DNA from: Cyclina sinensis
Taxonomy: Eukaryota > Mollusca > Bivalvia > Venerida > Veneridae
Assembly (NCBI GenBank): GCA_012932295.1
Contig: JAAONU010000014.1
Span: 744,001 to 808,000 of the forward strand
DNA length: 64,000 nt
Direction of reading: 5' to 3'
Both the position numbers and the translations under genes were made by a program. Shown piece after piece: positions 62,101 to 64,000 of this stretch (positions are counted from its first letter, which is position 1; the number at the start of each line of letters is the position of its first letter). The notes below the pieces were generated by a model. It was not told where the DNA came from. It did no database searches and was given only the letters and a program-made list of their open reading frames with translations.

Positions 62101-63967
62101 GTTTGTTTTTTTGGGGTTTTTTTTGTTTTTGGTGAGGAATACTAGTGATAGTCATAATGATAGTTCCAACTGGCCCACCCAATGGGCATTGACCCACTTC
62201 CCCAAAAACTGTAAAAAAAAAAAAAAAAAACCACAGATTAATGAGGTGTTATAAACATTGTTTTAACCTGAATTTAAAGAGGTTTGTAAATATTACTTTG
62301 ACCCTTGAAAATTTCAGTTTGACCCTTCAGAATCTCAGTTTGACCCTTGAAAGTTTTATCTGATAGGTCATTGACCCTTGAGTTTCAGAGTCTACCGAAC
62401 ACCCTGTCATACATGTCTGGGCATTGATCGTACTGGAATCAAGGTCATCAACTTGCAAACATCTATAACAGTTACCTACCTTGCCTGTGAGGGCTGACCA
62501 TACTTTCAAGGTGTTATCATCAGACCCACTGACAACACGGGTACCACAAAACTCAAGACAAGTTATCACATGGTCATCATGTCCCTTTAGTAACTGAAAT
62601 GTAATATTCTATGAAATGGAATTCTCAAAACACTAACAATGACTGCTACACATCTATAGTTCATTATTTTTCATTCATTAGGTGTTATTAGTATTAAACC
62701 ACACAAATGCAAAGACTTCCTTGATTTTACAAGCCTTTGTTATTTTTTTGTTGTTGAATTTCACAGGAAATTTAAATCGCCTATTAATTTTTTTTCCTTT
62801 CTATTCAAACTGTCATCTATGATATTTTTCAAACAAATGTGTAATGGCAAGCCAAAAAACTTAATATTCAGTAGATCTTCTTATGTGCATCAATTCAACA
62901 TCAAACATATAACAATCTTTCCTTAACAACATTTTGATCTTGACCCCTAATTACAACATATCATGTTTACTTATCCAATCTCTCTCATAATATCTTAAAT
63001 ACTTCAATGAATTGTTCACTGGTGCATGATAGTTTCACTTCCCTAGAAAACTCTTGTGGGAAAAACAATTTGCAATTTGTTATATTTTTGAAAATCTTGC
63101 TTTGTGCACGAAATGTCATGCATTTTACTCTAAGAATTTCTCATTTATTTACCTTTTGAGACCTAAGACAGAGTTATCATGTACAACAACCTGAAACACA
63201 AGCTAAGCAACACAGACTGTCTCCATACCTTAGGTTGCCGAAGTGACCCAGTTCTCCAGTTCTGTTCTATCTGATGCTGTCTCATGTATAAAGATTTCCA
63301 GGGACTTTTTGGGGAGGGTTGTCGCCGTCGCAATCGGTTGGATCCGAACACAAGTGACTCATCTATGTTTTCTTCTTTACACTTCTCACGCCACAACAGA
63401 TTGTCTTCTGCAAGAACACGCCAGTAACGACACGTCTGAGCAGCTTGAAGCAGATCCTTTGGCTCCAGGAATGATAGTACATATAATGCCAACTGAAATA
63501 TAAAATAAATATACTTTGTGTAATTTATCAAGTTTTAACTTCAGTAATAACATTATTTAACAGAAAATACAATGCTACAATATTTACAACAATGAGGTGG
63601 ACACAGGTCTAAATTATATTAAATGTTCTAAGTAAATAAATGTTTTTTTCAATTTCTGACCTGTCTACTAATAAAAAAAAATCAATAAATGCATAAAATC
63701 CATCCTTGTGTGCAAAAAGTATCTAGATGGAATATTATAACCTCTTAGAAGAAAACTCCAACTATTTAAAAGTACGCTTTGTATATTATTTGACTATTAA
63801 CTCAGACCAACTCTCGACTCCAATATACATACCTCCTTTGGAAGGAGAGAGATAAAGTCTCGTTGAAACTGAGGCTCAATAACCTGCATCATGTGTCGTA
63901 CTTGTGTGGGTTCACACAGGGTTATCAACTCATCTACAGCCATTAACCTTTCTGCATTGCCCCAGTC
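55877..63967 (-). CDS. FBXW7: FBXW7 (Fbw7/Cdc4) F-box and WD40 ubiquitin ligase receptor, 3' part
   Basis: Seven exons encode 476 residues ending at a stop at 55877-55879. Order: dimerisation segment ([20 protein letters not shown]), F-box ([20 protein letters not shown]), linker, then eight WD40 blades. FBXW7 is the substrate receptor of an SCF (Skp1-Cul1-Rbx1) ligase: the F-box binds Skp1, the WD40 propeller binds phosphorylated degrons in cyclin E, Myc, Notch and Jun (family knowledge). The three degron-binding arginines, equivalent to human R465, R479 and R505, are present at codons 58432-58434, 58211-58213 and 58133-58135. Similarity to the human protein is very high by eye. The N-terminal exons, including the isoform-specific first exons, lie beyond the window. 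An added 10-residue charged tail follows the usual LDFDV end. Confidence 0.97.
56176..57376 (-). other. FBXW7 intron with a TGACCTTGA-type repeat
   Basis: 1.2 kb between the last two FBXW7 exons. The repeat covers 56390-56880; the rest is AT-rich without features. Confidence 0.75.
56390..56880. repeat. ~160-bp unit tandem repeat, three copies
   Basis: Each unit has TGACCTTGAxCTTG or TGACCTTTGACC, TTCTTGCACxTGA, ATGGTGGTTAA and TTTCAAAATCCAT. TTCTTG landmarks lie about 160 bases apart (56453, 56612, 56777). It is related in style to the array at 1-745 and to 59100-59650. Confidence 0.8.
57377..57587 (-). CDS. FBXW7: FBXW7 exon: WD40 blades 5 and 6
   Basis: 211 nt, phase 0 in and phase 1 out, minus-strand acceptor TTTGTTTTCTAG and donor GTTTGT. 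It reads [20 protein letters not shown] then [19 protein letters not shown], nearly identical to vertebrate FBXW7 as remembered. It ends GQCLQTLQ with the Gly codon split. Confidence 0.97.
57588..58003 (-). other. FBXW7 intron
   Basis: 416 bp, AT-rich, no feature seen. Confidence 0.75.
58004..58229 (-). CDS. FBXW7: FBXW7 exon: WD40 blades 3 and 4 with two degron arginines
   Basis: 226 nt, phase 2 in and phase 0 out, minus-strand acceptor TTTTGTTTCAG and donor GTACTT. It reads [19 protein letters not shown] then [19 protein letters not shown]. It holds the R479 equivalent (AGA, 58211-58213) and the R505 equivalent (CGC, 58133-58135). It ends NRVYSLQ. Confidence 0.97.
58409..58590 (-). CDS. 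FBXW7: FBXW7 exon: WD40 blades 2 and 3 with first degron arginine
   Basis: 182 nt, phase 0 in and phase 2 out, minus-strand acceptor TGCTATTTCAG and donor GTAAGT. It begins [19 protein letters not shown] and ends [15 protein letters not shown]. The Arg in STVRC (CGA, 58432-58434) is the R465 equivalent that binds the degron phosphate. LCGNK replaces the usual LHEKR at a loop. Confidence 0.97.
59011..59727. mobile_element. 717-bp element with TGTCGAGCC inverted ends
   Basis: Left end TGTCGAGCCCGCTC; right end AAGCAGGCTCGACA, whose complement TGTCGAGCCTGCTT matches at 12 of 14. The interior holds several TGACCTTGACC-type units of about 130-180 bp with ACTATGGAGAA and ATATTAAAATCCATCCATG repeated. 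No protein. The target duplication is unclear. Confidence 0.75.
61093..61113. repeat. AAC microsatellite
   Basis: Seven AAC units in a row in the FBXW7 intron. Confidence 0.9.
61195..62406. mobile_element. 1.2-kb DNA element with CAGGGTGTT ends and TCATA target duplication
   Basis: Left end CAGGGTGTT at 61195, right end AACACCCTG at 62398-62406. TCATA directly precedes (61190-61194) and follows (62407-62411) the element, so the insertion borders are well defined. The interior has repeated TGACCCGTGA and TTTGACCCTTGAAA blocks and homopolymer tracts near 62090-62235. No transposase frame is seen; a non-autonomous element, superfamily not assigned. Confidence 0.8.
62480..62593 (-). CDS. FBXW7: FBXW7 exon: WD40 blade 1
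   Basis: 38 codons, phase 0 at both ends, minus-strand acceptor TTACATTTCAG and donor GTAGGT. It reads [17 protein letters not shown] then [19 protein letters not shown], blade 1 of the propeller. A mobile element ends about 75 bases downstream of its donor. Confidence 0.97.
62594..63228 (-). other. FBXW7 intron
   Basis: 635 bp, AT-rich, no feature seen. Confidence 0.75.
63229..63492 (-). CDS. FBXW7: FBXW7 exon: F-box body and linker
   Basis: 88 codons, phase 0 at both ends, minus-strand acceptor TTATATTTCAG and donor GTATGG. It reads [20 protein letters not shown] then [18 protein letters not shown], the F-box helices that contact Skp1. The following linker ([19 protein letters not shown]) differs from the vertebrate one in sequence. 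It then returns to the conserved [17 protein letters not shown]. Confidence 0.97.
63493..63832 (-). other. FBXW7 intron inside the F-box
   Basis: 340 bp, AT-rich, splits the F-box between PKE and LALYVL in phase 0. No feature seen. Confidence 0.8.
63833..63967 (-). CDS. FBXW7: FBXW7 exon: dimerisation segment and start of F-box
   Basis: 45 codons, phase 0 at both ends, minus-strand acceptor TTGTATTTCAG and donor GTATGT. It begins [20 protein letters not shown] and ends [12 protein letters not shown]. The region before the F-box in FBXW7 drives homodimer formation. The upstream exon is outside the window. Confidence 0.95.
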
Positions 63968-64000
63968 CTGAAATACAATTTTTTCTTCCTTGTATGCCCA

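Larger units (their letters stand above)
58591..62479 (-). other. FBXW7 intron with two inverted-repeat elements
   Basis: 3.9 kb between blade 1 and blade 2 exons, the largest FBXW7 intron here. It holds the elements at 59011-59727 and 61195-62406, an AAC microsatellite (61093-61113), and a less certain repeat-like stretch at 59810-60020. No exon was seen. Confidence 0.75.

Noticed and set aside
1..64000. CRISPR-like array, prokaryotic operon or integrated bacterial system
   Set aside because: The tandem repeats have no unique equal-length spacers and no cas-like genes; all recognised genes are spliced animal genes.

Overview
The window is animal nuclear DNA: AT-rich, long introns, GT-AG splice sites and many decayed repeats. 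Two conserved animal genes identify themselves by protein sequence. I see no prokaryotic-type operon, no CRISPR array and no functional RNA gene. The repeat types (arrays built on TGACCTTGACC, a ~1.2 kb element opening with a GCTCACCTGAGC hairpin and closing in GGCCCTCTTGTT, several small inverted-repeat elements) are what I would expect of a bivalve mollusc. That assignment is inference from memory of such genomes, not a search.

Bases 1 to about 51,655, plus strand, hold the 3' part of one large gene: an LMO7/LIMCH1-family scaffold protein. At least 20 coding exons were placed by splice sites and reading phase. They give about 2,090 residues in this order: the end of the calponin-homology (CH) region and the conserved helix after it, a long Ser/acidic disordered part, a basic coiled segment, a duplicated Phe-Tyr-Pro motif, a 488-residue acidic exon, a PDZ domain, Pro-rich linkers, charged coiled coils, and a C-terminal LIM zinc domain. 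The CH exons proper must lie upstream of base 1. Bases 1-10184 look like intron.

Bases 55,877 to 63,967, minus strand, hold the 3' part of FBXW7 (Fbw7/Cdc4), the substrate receptor of an SCF ubiquitin ligase. Seven exons cover the dimerisation segment, the F-box and all eight WD40 blades, including the three arginines that bind phosphodegrons. Its 5' exons lie beyond base 64,000.

The two genes converge tail to tail. Their predicted 3' ends may be only about 0.5 kb apart, with a repeat between them.

Mobile and repeat DNA fills the introns: a tRNA-derived SINE, a decayed remnant of a restriction-like-endonuclease LINE, several elements with terminal inverted repeats (one with a 5-bp target duplication), four minisatellites, and microsatellites. 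The observations I rate highest concern splicing of the LMO7-like gene: a 48-nt frame-preserving cassette exon inside the PDZ domain, a probable GC-AG intron just before the PDZ, and an alternative last exon that replaces an intron-read-through tail with a class I PDZ-binding C-terminus. I found no convincing wholly new biological system.
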